Shown piece after piece: positions 8,833 through 16,304 of a stretch of DNA of 57,718 nt. The stretch's first letter is position 1; each line of letters opens with the position of its first letter. The notes below the pieces were generated by a model. It saw only the letters and a program-made list of their open reading frames with translations, ran no database searches and had not been told where the DNA came from. Position numbers and translations under genes: made by a program. Origin of the DNA: Rhodospirillales bacterium (lineage in GTDB: Bacteria > Pseudomonadota > Alphaproteobacteria > Rhodospirillales > WMHbin7); the NCBI GenBank assembly GCA_016214125.1, contig JACRPC010000032.1:1-57718 (forward strand), in the 5' to 3' direction.

Positions 8833-9578
8833 TCGCCATCCTCGCGGACGGGGGCGCCGCCATGCTGGCGAAGGAGATCGGCCAGCCGCTCGGCAACCCG
8901 GTCCAGAAGTTGGGGATCGATGCCGCGCGCCACCAACGAGACGCCAAGCTGACCGTGGCGGAAGAACGGATAGCTGCCGATCGAGACGCCGGGGCTTTGT
9001 TCCTGAATCGTCTTCAGGGATTGGGCGATGATCCCTTCCGGCACCAAGGCCCAGACGGTGCGCGCCACCAGCGGCGGCCCGCCGACCAGGTCCTGCTTGA
9101 GGCCGTCGAACATGGCTTGCATGATCGCCGGCACACCGGCCATGACGAAGACGTTCTCGATCCAGAAGCCTGGCGCCTGGCTTACCGGGTTGTCGATCAG
9201 GCCGGCTCCCCGGGGAAGCTCGGCCATCCGCAGCCGCATGGCGTTCAGTTCGCCGGGACGGTAATGGCGCTCCAGCCGCGCCTGGGCCTGCGGATGACGT
9301 TCGATCGGTACGCCGAAAGCCTTGGCGATGGCGGCGGCCGTGATATCGTCATGGGTGGGGCCGATGCCGCCGGTGGTAAAGACATAGGTGTAGCGGGAAC
9401 GTAGCGCGTTGACGGCGGCGACGATGTCGTCTTCCTCGTCGGCAACCACCCGCGCCTCGGCCAAGCGAATGCCAAGACCCGCCAGGGCCTTGCCAAGATA
9501 GCCGATGTTGGCATCCTGGGTGCGTCCGGAAAGGACTTCGTTGCCGATGACCAGGACCGAGGCGGTGGGTTGGGACAT
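8829..9578 (-). CDS. CinA/MoaB-type molybdopterin-binding domain protein
   Basis: A 249-residue protein of the competence/damage-inducible CinA N-terminal family. It has the MoCF-fold motif TGGIGPTHDDIT, the opening VLVIGNEVLSGRTQDAN, and DNPVSQAPGFWIENVFVMAGVP. It lacks the C-terminal amidohydrolase domain of full-length CinA (nicotinamide-nucleotide amidase), which is common in alphaproteobacteria, where such short forms stand alone. The biochemical role is uncertain: nucleotide pyrophosphatase (ADP-ribose or FAD type) activity has been shown for related domains. It overlaps the kinase gene and diverges from the next gene with 5 bases between starts. Confidence 0.82.
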   Translation of the reverse strand: MSQPTASVLVIGNEVLSGRTQDANIGYLGKALAGLGIRLAEARVVADEEDDIVAAVNALRSRYTYVFTTGGIGPTHDDITAAAIAKAFGVPIERHPQAQARLERHYRPGELNAMRLRMAELPRGAGLIDNPVSQAPGFWIENVFVMAGVPAIMQAMFDGLKQDLVGGPPLVARTVWALVPEGIIAQSLKTIQEQSPGVSIGSYPFFRHGQLGVSLVARGIDPQLLDRVAERLADLLRQHGGAPVREDGE

Positions 9579-9583
9579 GGTGG

Positions 9584-11326
9584 ATGGACGCGATGGCGGC
9601 AGACCGGGTTAGGGAACGGGCGCAGTCTAGCGCGAAGGGGTGCCTTCGGGGAAGCGCCGGCCTGGCTGCCCTGGTTGTTCTTGGCATGGCGGCGCCCGCG
9701 ACGCTCCAAGCGGCCCGGGAAGTAGGCGATTTGCCGCCGGCGATGGTTCTGCCCTTGCCGCAATCGAGCCCGATCGTCTTGGCGATTCAAAGCCTGCTGA
9801 GCGAGCTTGATCTTTACCACGGTTCGCTCGACGGTCGCACGAGTGCGGCGCTGTCGGACTCGATCCGTCTGCACCAAAAAGGCTGGGGGTTGTCGCAAGA
9901 CGGCCGGGCAACCGAGGACTTGCTGCAGCACCTCGAAATGGTGGTCGGCATGCGGCGGATCGATCGCCGCCTGGGCGCGGCGCGCGAAGAGCAGATCGGC
10001 GCCGCCCGCCGCTTGCTTCTCGAACATCCGGCGACCCGGGAATTGTGGCGGGAGGGCAAGGCGGCGCCCTCGCCGGCGGTGGGAACCGACAGCGCCCTTT
10101 GTCTCGACGATCCCTCGGTGCGCTGCCTGCTGTCCCACGCCTTGGGTGCCGCCTTGCGGGCGCCGGAAGGGCAGATGCGCGACTGGGCCCTGGGCGACGT
10201 GGTCGCCGTTTACGCCAAGGCGGGCTGGTCGGGGGAGGCGCTGGCGGCGGCTTCCGGCCTTGCCGATCCTCGTTCGTTGATGGCCGCCCTGGAGGCGATC
10301 GTGCGCGGCCTGGCCGAATCGGGCGATTCCGATGCCGCCTTGGCGGCGCTTGAGGTCATTCCCGATCCGCCGCGCCGCGCCGACGCGCTGCTGGCGGTCA
10401 TTCAGGGGCAGATCGAGGAGCACGATTCGACGCGGGCCCGCGAAAATCTACGGCACCTGGCGGGCCATGTCGGCGGCCTTTCCGCGCCCCATCTTCAGGT
10501 GGCGCTCCTCGCCCGCATGGCGGAGTTGGCGGCGCGAATCGGCGACGGCGAAGCGGCCCAGGACTGGATCGCCGAGGCGCGTCATCTTCTGATCGGGGCC
10601 AGCGCGGAAATGCGCGCCGTCGGCCACGCCATGATCGCCGCCAGCTTGGCCGCTCTTGATCGGCCGGCCGAGGCGGCCGGCGAGTTGGAGCGGGTCGACG
10701 ACGCCTTGACGCGGGTCGCCGCCCAGATGGCCCTGGCCGAATCCCAGTTGCGAGCCGGCCAGGCCGATCAAGCCCTGGTTACCCTCGAGCGCATCGAAAG
10801 CCCGCGCTACCGGGTGGTCGCGCTCTGTCGGCTGGCGATTGCGATGGCGGCGAGCCAGGGGCGGGCCCCGGCCTCCACACTCCTCGATCAGGCGGCCCAG
10901 GCTGTTGACGCCATCGATCTTCCCTTCGCCCGCGCTTATGCCCAAAGCCGGCTCGCCTTGGCGCGTTCGGAGATCGGCCAGCCCGATCAGGCCCTGGCGG
11001 CGGCCGGCCGCATCGAGGACCCGGCCTTGCGGGCCCAAGTCTACTGGGCCTTGCACGACAGTCCACAGGGTCAGGAGGTTGCCCAAGACCTACCGGAAGC
11101 CGCCAGCCGGGCGATTCCGGATTCCTTCAGCCGAGTCTGGATGTTCGCCGATCTGGCGCGCGCCCGGCTCAAGGCCGGCGATCGCGAGGGCGCCGGGGGG
11201 CATTGGCGCCGCGCGCTTGATTCCTCCCGGCCAATCACCGACCTGTGGACCCGGGCGCGGGCGTTCGCGGTCCTTGCCTCGCTGTTGATCGATCTCGAAC
11301 GGTTCGGTCGCAGTCGGACCCGCTAA
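9584..11326 (+). CDS. Exported helical-repeat (TPR-like) protein with N-terminal peptidoglycan-binding-like domain
   Basis: 580 residues. A hydrophobic segment (about 22-43, GLAALVVLGMAAPATLQAA) acts as a signal sequence. Residues about 60-115 (IVLAIQSLLSELDLYHGSLDG and following) look like a PG_binding_1 domain. The rest is a solenoid of Ala/Leu-rich helical pairs with repeated phrases such as DQALVTLERIESP, DQALAAAGRIEDP and DAALAALEVIPDP, spaced about 100 or more residues apart and each ending in a P. This suggests TPR-like repeats acting as a periplasmic scaffold. No enzyme motif is seen. ATG 9584 gives the longest form; ATG 9593 is equally plausible. The direct partner is unknown. Confidence 0.65.
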   Translation: MDAMAADRVRERAQSSAKGCLRGSAGLAALVVLGMAAPATLQAAREVGDLPPAMVLPLPQSSPIVLAIQSLLSELDLYHGSLDGRTSAALSDSIRLHQKGWGLSQDGRATEDLLQHLEMVVGMRRIDRRLGAAREEQIGAARRLLLEHPATRELWREGKAAPSPAVGTDSALCLDDPSVRCLLSHALGAALRAPEGQMRDWALGDVVAVYAKAGWSGEALAAASGLADPRSLMAALEAIVRGLAESGDSDAALAALEVIPDPPRRADALLAVIQGQIEEHDSTRARENLRHLAGHVGGLSAPHLQVALLARMAELAARIGDGEAAQDWIAEARHLLIGASAEMRAVGHAMIAASLAALDRPAEAAGELERVDDALTRVAAQMALAESQLRAGQADQALVTLERIESPRYRVVALCRLAIAMAASQGRAPASTLLDQAAQAVDAIDLPFARAYAQSRLALARSEIGQPDQALAAAGRIEDPALRAQVYWALHDSPQGQEVAQDLPEAASRAIPDSFSRVWMFADLARARLKAGDREGAGGHWRRALDSSRPITDLWTRARAFAVLASLLIDLERFGRSRTR

Positions 11327-11434
11327 TCCGAAAGGATTTGGTCGTTCGAGGCCGACGCCATGAGCGATCAGGCGACGACCTTGAAGGACGAAGTCGGGAC
11401 GTTCCTAGGCGAAGTCAAAGCGGCGCAGGGCTAA
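11327..11434 (+). pseudogene. Remnant of a methyl-accepting chemotaxis protein C-terminus
   Basis: Directly after, and in frame with, the stop codon of the preceding gene, the sequence stays open for 35 codons to TAA 11432-11434. It encodes a tail including MSDQATTLKDEVGTFLGEV followed by KAAQG. This closely resembles the extreme C-terminus of alphaproteobacterial chemoreceptors, such as the one at 44131-45840 in this window ([15 protein letters not shown]). No signalling domain precedes it, so it is read as a gene fragment left by deletion or recombination. A 24-codon peptide from ATG 11360 is possible but lacks a clear ribosome site. Confidence 0.45.
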
Positions 11435-11682
11435 CGTCCCGCCGCCTGCAGGGCCACGGTGTCGCCGGTGATGAGGAACACCACCTCGCCATCCTTGGCC
11501 TTGTAGGTCCATTTCTCGATTGGGCCCAGCTTGCCGATGTCGCTCGGACGTCCCAGGGCCTTTTCAAGCTTGGCTTTGGTGTCGGCACCTTCGGCCTTTT
11601 TCAGAATATCGGCCTTTCCGGGATCGCCACAGCCGGCCAGAACAAGCAGCAGGCCGGCGGCGAGGGCGTGGAGCGGACGCAT
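11431..11682 (-). CDS. Small outer-membrane-type lipoprotein
   Basis: 83 residues with a lipoprotein signal: hydrophobic stretch then lipobox LAGC (Cys18), followed by GDPGKAD. With Gly at +2 it should not be retained at the inner membrane. The mature part (about 65 residues: TKAKLEKALGRPSDIGKLGP, then a short beta-rich segment with WTYKAKDGEVVFLITGD) resembles BamE/SmpA-like folds in pattern, but this is not proven. The ATG is preceded by GGGGAGA at 6 bases. It lies downstream of, and on the same strand as, the GNAT-Nudix gene (57-base gap), so it may be the last gene of the ppiC-argJ operon. Confidence 0.7.
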   Translation of the reverse strand: MRPLHALAAGLLLVLAGCGDPGKADILKKAEGADTKAKLEKALGRPSDIGKLGPIEKWTYKAKDGEVVFLITGDTVALQAAGR

Positions 11683-11739
11683 GGACTATCTCCCCTGGTT
11701 TTGGAACCATTTCACTATGAAGGAGATTGGCCTTCCGGG

Positions 11740-12738
11740 CTACAGCCAATCGCGCAAGATGGCGATCAGGGGAAGATCAGCGGGGGGCATAGGATAGTCC
11801 GCCAGTTTTTCCGGGCGGACCCAGGCCAAGTCCTGGCCTTCATGCGAAGCGAGCCTTCCTTGCCACGTTCGGATGGCGTAAAGCGGCATCATCAGATGGA
11901 AGGAATCATAATCGTGCGAAGCGAAGGCCAGCGGCGCCAGGCAGCTTTGTGCGGTGTCGAGTCCCAATTCCTCCTTAAGCTCGCGTACCAGCGCCGCTTC
12001 CGGACTTTCACCAACGCCGATCTTACCGCCGGGAAATTCCCACAATCCGGCCATCGATTTCCCAGGCGGACGGCGGGCGAGCAACACCCGGCCATCGACG
12101 TCGATCAGCGCAGCGGCAACAACCAGGAGCATGGGCTTTTGCGATTGCCGTTCCTGCCAGGCGGAACGGCTCAAGGTGAATTCGCAGACCTTCCGATCGC
12201 GGCAGCGGCCAGCGAGGCAGGCGGAGTCGATGGGGCGGTCCTCGAAGCCAAGCCGCCGCAACAGCCGGATCGAGGCTTGATTCTCGTCCATGACGTGGGC
12301 CCGCACCTCCGCCAGCCCTAGATTGCGGAAGATCAGGCGAAGCGCGCGGGCCACCGCCTCGCCGGCATAGCCTTGGCCCCAATGGCGTTGCCCGATCCAA
12401 TAGCTGAACGTGGCCTTGTGAGTGGCAAGGCTTATCGAAAGACCGCCGATCAGAGTCTTGTCGCGTGTTCGCTCAAGAACAAGGTGAAGGGCTGAACCAT
12501 TGCGATAAGACTCGGACGCGCGATCAAGGAAGGCCTCGGCATCGGCCAGCCGATAGGGGCTGGGCAGTTCGGCGGTCCAGCGGGCGATTTCGGGATCGTC
12601 GGCCAAGGCGGCCAGGGATTCGAGATCGCGTCTTTCGGGTCGGCGCAGGATCAGTTGGGCGGAGCGCAAGGGCTCGCCCCGCCAGCCGCGTTCGGCGCCG
12701 GCGCAGCCCTGGGGCGTCTCAGGTTCGGTAGGACCCAT
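11740..12738 (-). CDS. Bifunctional GNAT acetyltransferase / MutT-type Nudix hydrolase fusion
   Basis: 332 residues in two domains. Residues about 25-195 are a RimJ/RimL-type GNAT domain (LILRRPERRDLESLAAL; acetyl-CoA loop region RHWGQGYAGEAVARAL; ENQASIRLLRRLGFE). Residues about 203-332 are a Nudix domain with a complete Nudix box (GGKIGVGESPEAALVREL followed by KEELGLD) and the MutT-like opening VVAAALIDVDGRVLLARRPP. The Nudix half probably cleans 8-oxo-dGTP from the nucleotide pool; the acetyl acceptor of the first half is unknown. The start overlaps the end of argJ by 20 bases, so it is coupled to arginine biosynthesis expression. MutT beside argJ is common in this class; fusion to GNAT is the notable part. 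Confidence 0.88.
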   Translation of the reverse strand: MGPTEPETPQGCAGAERGWRGEPLRSAQLILRRPERRDLESLAALADDPEIARWTAELPSPYRLADAEAFLDRASESYRNGSALHLVLERTRDKTLIGGLSISLATHKATFSYWIGQRHWGQGYAGEAVARALRLIFRNLGLAEVRAHVMDENQASIRLLRRLGFEDRPIDSACLAGRCRDRKVCEFTLSRSAWQERQSQKPMLLVVAAALIDVDGRVLLARRPPGKSMAGLWEFPGGKIGVGESPEAALVRELKEELGLDTAQSCLAPLAFASHDYDSFHLMMPLYAIRTWQGRLASHEGQDLAWVRPEKLADYPMPPADLPLIAILRDWL

Positions 12739-13948
12739 TGATGTCGATATAGCCGTGGGTCAAATCACAGGTCCAGACGGTGGCCTTGGACCGCCCGACC
12801 CCGACATCGATCTCGAACAGAATGTCGCGCCCCTTCATATGGGCGACCACCGGCGTTTCGTCATAGCCCGGCACCGCCGCGCCTTTTTCCGCCACCAAGA
12901 CGCCGCCGATCCGAATCACCAGCCGGTCGCGGTCGGCCTTTTCGCCGGACTTGCCCACCGCCATCACCAGCCGGCCCCAATTGGCGTCCTCGCCGGCAAC
13001 GGCGGTTTTCACCAGGGGCGAATTGGCGATCGCCAGGGCGATCCGCTTGGCGGCTTTGGCGCTTGCGGCGCCGCTCACCCGCACCTCGACGAATTTCTGG
13101 GCGCCTTCGCCGTCCTTGACCACGAGATGGGCCAGTTCAAGCAGGAGGTCGTCGAGCGCCTGGCGAAACTCCTTGAGCTTGGGATCGGCCGCGCCGGCGA
13201 TCCGGGCATGCTTGGCCTGGCCGGTGGCGAACAGCATCAAGGTGTCGCTGGTCGAGGTGTCGCCATCGACAGTGATGGCGTTGAAGGAACGCCCGGTTCC
13301 CTTGCGCAATAGCGCATCGAGAACCGAAGCGGGCAGGGTGGCATCGGTGAAGACATAGGCCAGCATGGTCGCCATGTCGGGGGCGATCATGCCCGAGCCC
13401 TTGGCGATGCCGTTGAGAGTGACCAGCCTGTCGCCGATCCGCGCCCGACGGGTCGCCAGTTTGGGGTAGGTGTCGGTGGTCATGATCGCCTTTGCCGCCT
13501 CCATCCAGGCATCGGCCTCAAGAGCCTTGGCGGTCTTGGGCAAGGCGGCGACGATCTTCGCCGTCGGCAGGGGAACGCCGATGGTGCCGGTCGAGGCGAC
13601 ATAGATTTGGTCGGGCTTGCAGCCCAATTGCTTGGCGCAGGCCGCCGCGGTTTCCCGCACGGCCTGGATGCCGGCCTTGCCGGTGAAGGCGTTGGCGTTG
13701 CCGGAATTGACGACCAGCGCCCGTGCTTGCCCCTTGCGAACCTTGTCCTGACACCACAGAACTGGCGCCGCGGCGGTCAACGAACGCGTGAAGACGCCAG
13801 CCGCCGTGGTGCCGGGCGCCATCGCAACCAACAACAGATCGGTCCGCCCCTTGTAGCGCAGACCGCAGGCCTGGCTGGCCAGACGCACGCCAGCCAGCGC
13901 CGGCAGATGGGGATAGGTTTTCGGGGCCAGCGGCGAGACGGGCGGCAT
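12719..13948 (-). CDS. argJ: Bifunctional glutamate N-acetyltransferase / amino-acid acetyltransferase
   Basis: Recycles the acetyl group from N-acetylornithine to glutamate, and can make acetylglutamate from acetyl-CoA, in arginine biosynthesis. The 409-residue precursor self-cleaves before the nucleophile Thr in KGSGMIAPDMATML, giving alpha and beta chains. Other family markers are VVNSGNANAFTG, ASTGTIGVPLP, VDGDTSTSDTLML and GEDANWGRLVMAVG, and the C-terminal sequence ends HGYIDINGSYRT. The ATG at 13948 was chosen for its AGGAG 10 bases upstream and the standard start MPPVSPLAP; an in-frame extension upstream runs into ppiC. It is 22 bases from ppiC. Confidence 0.93.
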   Translation of the reverse strand: MPPVSPLAPKTYPHLPALAGVRLASQACGLRYKGRTDLLLVAMAPGTTAAGVFTRSLTAAAPVLWCQDKVRKGQARALVVNSGNANAFTGKAGIQAVRETAAACAKQLGCKPDQIYVASTGTIGVPLPTAKIVAALPKTAKALEADAWMEAAKAIMTTDTYPKLATRRARIGDRLVTLNGIAKGSGMIAPDMATMLAYVFTDATLPASVLDALLRKGTGRSFNAITVDGDTSTSDTLMLFATGQAKHARIAGAADPKLKEFRQALDDLLLELAHLVVKDGEGAQKFVEVRVSGAASAKAAKRIALAIANSPLVKTAVAGEDANWGRLVMAVGKSGEKADRDRLVIRIGGVLVAEKGAAVPGYDETPVVAHMKGRDILFEIDVGVGRSKATVWTCDLTHGYIDINGSYRT

Positions 13949-13970
13949 GCGAAGGAGGCTCCTGAAAGGG

Positions 13971-14837
13971 CTATTTCTTGCCGGAATTCGGCTTGGGTTC
14001 GGGTTTCGGCTCGGCGATCGGGTTGCCGTTGAGATCGAAGCGGGCGATCTTGGCCTTGGCCGACAGAGTCTCGACCAGGGCGGCAACCGCGTCCTGGGAC
14101 AATTCGATCGACAACTCTTCCTTCATGTCGTCGAAGCTGGGCGGTTTGGCGGCGCGCCGATCGACGACCTTGATGACATGCCAGCCGAACTGGGTCTTGA
14201 TGGGCGTCTCGGTGATCTGACCCGGCTTCATTTTGAAGGCCGCTTCGGCGAATTCGGGGACCATTTCCTCCTGGCGGAAATAGCCGAGATCGCCGCCCGA
14301 TTGGGCGCCGGGATCGATCGACTTGGCCTTGGCGATGGCGGCGAAGTCGCCGCCCTTCTTCAGTTCCGCCAGCACGTCCTTGGCCTTGCTTTCGCTGTCG
14401 AGGAGGATGTGGCTGGCGCGCACCTCCTCGCCGGTCGGCGCCTCGGCCTTGAATTTCTCGTAGCGCTTGGCCAAGGCCTGCTCGGTCACCGCCTTGCGCA
14501 CCACCCGATTGATGTAGATTTGGGCAATCACCCGGCCTTCCAGTTCCTTAAGCCGCTCCTTGACCTCGGGATCGTTCTGCAAATTATCCTTGCGCCCGGC
14601 CTGGACAAACAGTTGCTCCTGGATCAGTTTGTCGAGCATCATGGTGTAGATCTTGTCGAGCGGCATTTGCGCCAGTTGAGGCACGCTTTGCCGGGCCTTC
14701 TCGATCGCCGAGCGCCGGATTTCGGTGCCGTTGACCACCGCGGCCACGGGATCGGCAGTGGAATTGGCCGGAGCCTGCGCCAAGACGGGCATGGCGGTGA
14801 AGCCGAGGGCGAGGGCGGCAAGAGCGGTTCGGAGCAT
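13971..14837 (-). CDS. Periplasmic parvulin-type peptidyl-prolyl isomerase
   Basis: Folding helper for exported proteins. 288 residues: signal peptide (about 1-21, MLRTALAALALGFTAMPVLA), a SurA_N-like helical region (about 35-125), and a rotamase domain (about 130-230) with the parvulin motifs RASHILL, GGDFAAIAKAKSIDPGA, GGDLGYF and TQFGWHVIKV. The tail is Pro/Lys-rich (PKPEPKPNSGKK). ATG 14837 has AGGA 8 bases upstream and starts a normal signal peptide; an upstream ATG at 14882 would add 15 poorly fitting residues. First gene of ppiC-argJ-GNAT/Nudix, next to secA, which fits a link to protein export. Confidence 0.88.
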   Translation of the reverse strand: MLRTALAALALGFTAMPVLAQAPANSTADPVAAVVNGTEIRRSAIEKARQSVPQLAQMPLDKIYTMMLDKLIQEQLFVQAGRKDNLQNDPEVKERLKELEGRVIAQIYINRVVRKAVTEQALAKRYEKFKAEAPTGEEVRASHILLDSESKAKDVLAELKKGGDFAAIAKAKSIDPGAQSGGDLGYFRQEEMVPEFAEAAFKMKPGQITETPIKTQFGWHVIKVVDRRAAKPPSFDDMKEELSIELSQDAVAALVETLSAKAKIARFDLNGNPIAEPKPEPKPNSGKK

Positions 14838-14928
14838 CGGGCGTTTCCTGGGGTTCGAGAGGAAGTTCCCCGCTTCTGGCATATCCCGAGGGCCTAGACA
14901 AGAGAACAGAGGGAATTAGGGGAGGCGC

Positions 14929-16206
14929 ATGCGCCTGAAATCCGGTCTACCGATCCGCATCGCGGTCATTTACGGCCTGTTCAGCTTGGCCTGGATCGCC
15001 GGCTCGGATCGCTTGCTGGCGCTGTTTACCCGCGATCCGGAATTGCTTACCCAACTGCAGACCTTAAAGGGCTTTGCCTTCGTCCTTGCCAGCGCGGTCC
15101 TGATTTTCGTTCTCGTCCGCATCATGACCGGGCGGCTTGAGGAATCCGAACGGCGCTACCGCTTGTTGTTCGAGGTCAATCCGCGGCCGATGTGGCTGTG
15201 CGACGCCAAGACCCGCCACATTCTAGACGTCAACCAGGCCGCCCTGCGCCACTATGGCTACAGCCGACCCGAGTTCCTGGCGATGAATCTGGACGAGCTG
15301 GAGGCCGCGGACCGTCGACGCAATCCGCGCCATCCCAACATCCGCCGCCATCGGCGCCATGACGGCAGCATGATCGACGTCGAGGTGACCGGGGAACCCA
15401 TCCTTCTGGCGGGCCGGAACGTCGTGATCGAGGTTGCCGAAGACGTGACCGAGCGCCTGCGCACTCAGGCCGATCTCAGCGAAACCCTGAACCGTTTGCA
15501 GCGCACCAACGCCGAATTGCGCGACGTGTCGCGCGCTGCCGCCCATGATTTGCAGGAGCCGCTGCGCATGGTGGTGAGTTATGTCCAGCTTCTCGATCGG
15601 CGCTTCAAGGGCCATCTTGGGCCGGAAGCCGACGGCTTCATCGCCTTCGCCGTCGAAGGTGCCATGCGCATGAAGCGATTGGTCGACGATATCCAGGATT
15701 ACACCCAGACCGTGGTCTATGAGCACAACCGGGTGGATATGAACCGGGTGTGGGGCGAAGCCAAGACGGAATTGACGGGCGCGATCGGCGCCGCCGGAGC
15801 GCGAATCGAGGATGCCGCCTTGCCCGAGGTGCAGGGCGATCATCAGCAACTCGTCTTGCTGTTTTGGCATCTCTTGGATAACGCTCTCAAATTCCGCCAC
15901 CCCGAGCGCATCCCGCTGGTTGCGGTCAGCGCCGAGCGCCACCCGAATCATCAAGTGAAAATATCAATAAAAGACAATGGGTTGGGGATGCCATCGGAGA
16001 GTTTGGAGCGTATTTTTGCCCTTTTTCACCGCCTGCATGCCCGCGACAAATATTTCGGGACCGGGATCGGGCTTTCGCTTTGCCGCAAGATCGTCGATCA
16101 GCATGGAGGCCGTATTTGGGCGGAATCGCGAGAGGGCGAAGGAAGCACGTTCCACGTCATTTTGCCGTCAGCAGATGAGGGCGCCAGCGCTTCCGCAACG
16201 CATTGA
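14929..16206 (+). CDS. Membrane-anchored PAS sensor histidine kinase
   Basis: 425 residues. Two N-terminal membrane helices (about 10-25 and 48-66) with only a short loop between them, so sensing is probably cytoplasmic or in the membrane. A PAS domain follows (about 70-180, YRLLFEVNPRPMWLCDAKT; HDGSMIDVEVTGEPI), then HisKA with H206 in AAAHDLQEPLRM, and a HATPase domain (LLDNALKFRHPERIP, DNGLGMP, GTGIGLSLC). The kinase core resembles that of the sensor at 7108-8832 (HDLQEPLR, GGRIWxxSxxGEGSTFH), indicating paralogy within one subfamily. It diverges from ppiC and has no adjacent regulator gene. Confidence 0.85.
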   Translation: MRLKSGLPIRIAVIYGLFSLAWIAGSDRLLALFTRDPELLTQLQTLKGFAFVLASAVLIFVLVRIMTGRLEESERRYRLLFEVNPRPMWLCDAKTRHILDVNQAALRHYGYSRPEFLAMNLDELEAADRRRNPRHPNIRRHRRHDGSMIDVEVTGEPILLAGRNVVIEVAEDVTERLRTQADLSETLNRLQRTNAELRDVSRAAAHDLQEPLRMVVSYVQLLDRRFKGHLGPEADGFIAFAVEGAMRMKRLVDDIQDYTQTVVYEHNRVDMNRVWGEAKTELTGAIGAAGARIEDAALPEVQGDHQQLVLLFWHLLDNALKFRHPERIPLVAVSAERHPNHQVKISIKDNGLGMPSESLERIFALFHRLHARDKYFGTGIGLSLCRKIVDQHGGRIWAESREGEGSTFHVILPSADEGASASATH

Positions 16207-16238
16207 CAGAGAGGGCGGCTGGGACTATCTCTTTCGCG

Positions 16239-16271
16239 CCGGCCCAGGGCCGGTTTATGCCGGCTTCCGGC
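16239..16271 (+). repeat. Two adjacent hairpins upstream of secA
   Basis: CCGGCCC-A-GGGCCGG (16239-16253) and GCCGG-CTT-CCGGC (16259-16271) are perfect stems lying between the kinase stop and secA. Neither is followed by a clean T-run, so they may be a weak terminator of the kinase gene or part of the secA leader. Confidence 0.4.
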
Positions 16272-16304
16272 CATAATTTCGCGTCTGTTTCCCGAGGGTT
16301 ATGA

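Noticed and set aside
7165-8952. 595-codon open frame opposite the histidine kinase and cinA
   Set aside because: It crosses two real genes on the other strand, has low-complexity composition and no motif.
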